From: Gammaproteobacteria bacterium
GTDB lineage: Bacteria > Pseudomonadota > Gammaproteobacteria > UBA6429
Assembly: GCA_003232015.1 (NCBI GenBank)
Contig: QIKU01000206.1
Span: 1-31,829, forward strand
Direction of reading: 5' to 3'
DNA length: 31,829 bases
Shown: positions 31,413 through 31,829 of the stretch, piece by piece
Position numbering within the stretch: the first letter of the stretch is position 1
How the letters are laid out: every line of letters begins with the position of its first letter
Program-made: the position numbers and the translations under genes
The notes under the pieces: model-generated
Seen by the model: the letters and a program-made list of their open reading frames with translations, nothing else
The model's database searches: none
What the model was told of the DNA's origin: nothing

Positions 31413-31829
31413 TTAATTGTCGGGCAAGGTCACCTGGTTAATATAGGATTTATTAATTAAGCAAATCTCATCATCATTAACATAAATTTTCAGGAAACGA
31501 TTATTCTGTTTGTTTAAGTAGTCATATAACCGCGCATGCTCAGGTGGGAGTGCTTCTTTTATTGTTCCTTCAACCAGAGTGCCGTCCATCATATGGATAG
31601 TGCAATAAAGCGTTTGTGCAGATTCTGCAATGGCACCTTTATCGTTGTATTCAATGCGTATAATTGATTGCCGGTTATAAAAGCGGATTTCATTGGGTGT
31701 ATCAACCTGAAAAACAACAAAAGGTTCGCTGCGATTCAGAATATCCAATACGGCTTCGTCCTGCCCATCATTATTGTGGCGGATAAAAAGTGAGCCAACC
31801 ACCAATCCACTGGGGTGAACCCATAGTTG
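31413..31829 (-). CDS. small protein with two similar halves, 5' end beyond the window
   Basis: The frame is open to the window edge (residues QLWVHPSG precede the TTG at 31805), so the start may lie outside. About 138 residues are visible, with no membrane span. The two halves resemble each other: half 1 has SGLVVGSLFI, then DILNRSEPFVVFQV, then NRQSIIRIEY; half 2 has GTLVEGTIKE, then DYLNKQNNRFLKIYV, then NKSYINQVTL. This G...DxLN...F...I pattern recalls small beta-barrel domains such as DUF6812, at low confidence. It ends 29 bases before the HEAT-kinase start and is on the same strand, so it likely belongs to the kinase-PilT-FHA operon. Function unknown. Confidence 0.75.
   Translation of the reverse strand, partial: QLWVHPSGLVVGSLFIRHNNDGQDEAVLDILNRSEPFVVFQVDTPNEIRFYNRQSIIRIEYNDKGAIAESAQTLYCTIHMMDGTLVEGTIKEALPPEHARLYDYLNKQNNRFLKIYVNDDEICLINKSYINQVTLPDN

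Overview
This window reads as chromosomal DNA of a moderately AT-rich gammaproteobacterium. The evidence is a ppiD-fabI neighbourhood, kdsB (so LPS with Kdo), type IV pilus retraction ATPases, TolC/RND efflux and an EAL-HDOD protein. I cannot name a genus. The ppiD / fabI / peptide-ABC-transporter order recalls Pseudomonas-type chromosomes, while the TlpA-TSUP genes and the receptor-like Ser/Thr kinases suggest an environmental, possibly sulfur-metabolising, lineage (inference). I see no insertion sequence, phage gene, tRNA, rRNA or CRISPR array, and no gene-free stretch exceeds 300 bases.

Layout. 1-3980: the 3' part of ppiD, a dicarboxylate/amino-acid:cation symporter, then convergent fabI. 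4139-10870: a four-gene peptide-type ABC importer operon (lipoprotein binding protein, two permeases, fused double ATPase), tightly packed. 10880-13402 (minus strand): M50 site-2-type protease, unknown periplasmic protein, TlpA-like thioredoxin and TSUP permease, spaced like one operon. 13557-14854 (plus): a small unknown protein, a cold-shock protein with a long leader holding a tandem repeat of 105-bp period, its strong terminator, and a lone MbcA/ParS/Xre-type (DUF2384) antitoxin-like protein. 14910-20764 (minus): a membrane-anchored Ser/Thr kinase, an unknown exported protein, kdsB and an EAL-HDOD protein. 20890-26041 (plus): TetR regulator, TolC-like outer membrane protein and RND pump with 4-bp start/stop overlaps and no periplasmic adaptor gene. 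26059-31829 (minus): a cluster of a duplicated-domain small protein, a HEAT-repeat Ser/Thr kinase, two PilT-family ATPases and an FHA protein.

The most interesting unit is the last one. A kinase with a large HEAT scaffold, a phosphothreonine-reading FHA protein and two tandem PilT paralogues lie in one transcription unit, suggesting phospho-control of pilus retraction or of another PilT-driven process. A second, transmembrane Ser/Thr kinase lies 11.5 kb away. Other points to look at are the duplicated leader upstream of the cold-shock gene, the adaptor-less efflux operon, the substrate-binding protein that appears anchored at both ends, and the orphan antitoxin-like gene.
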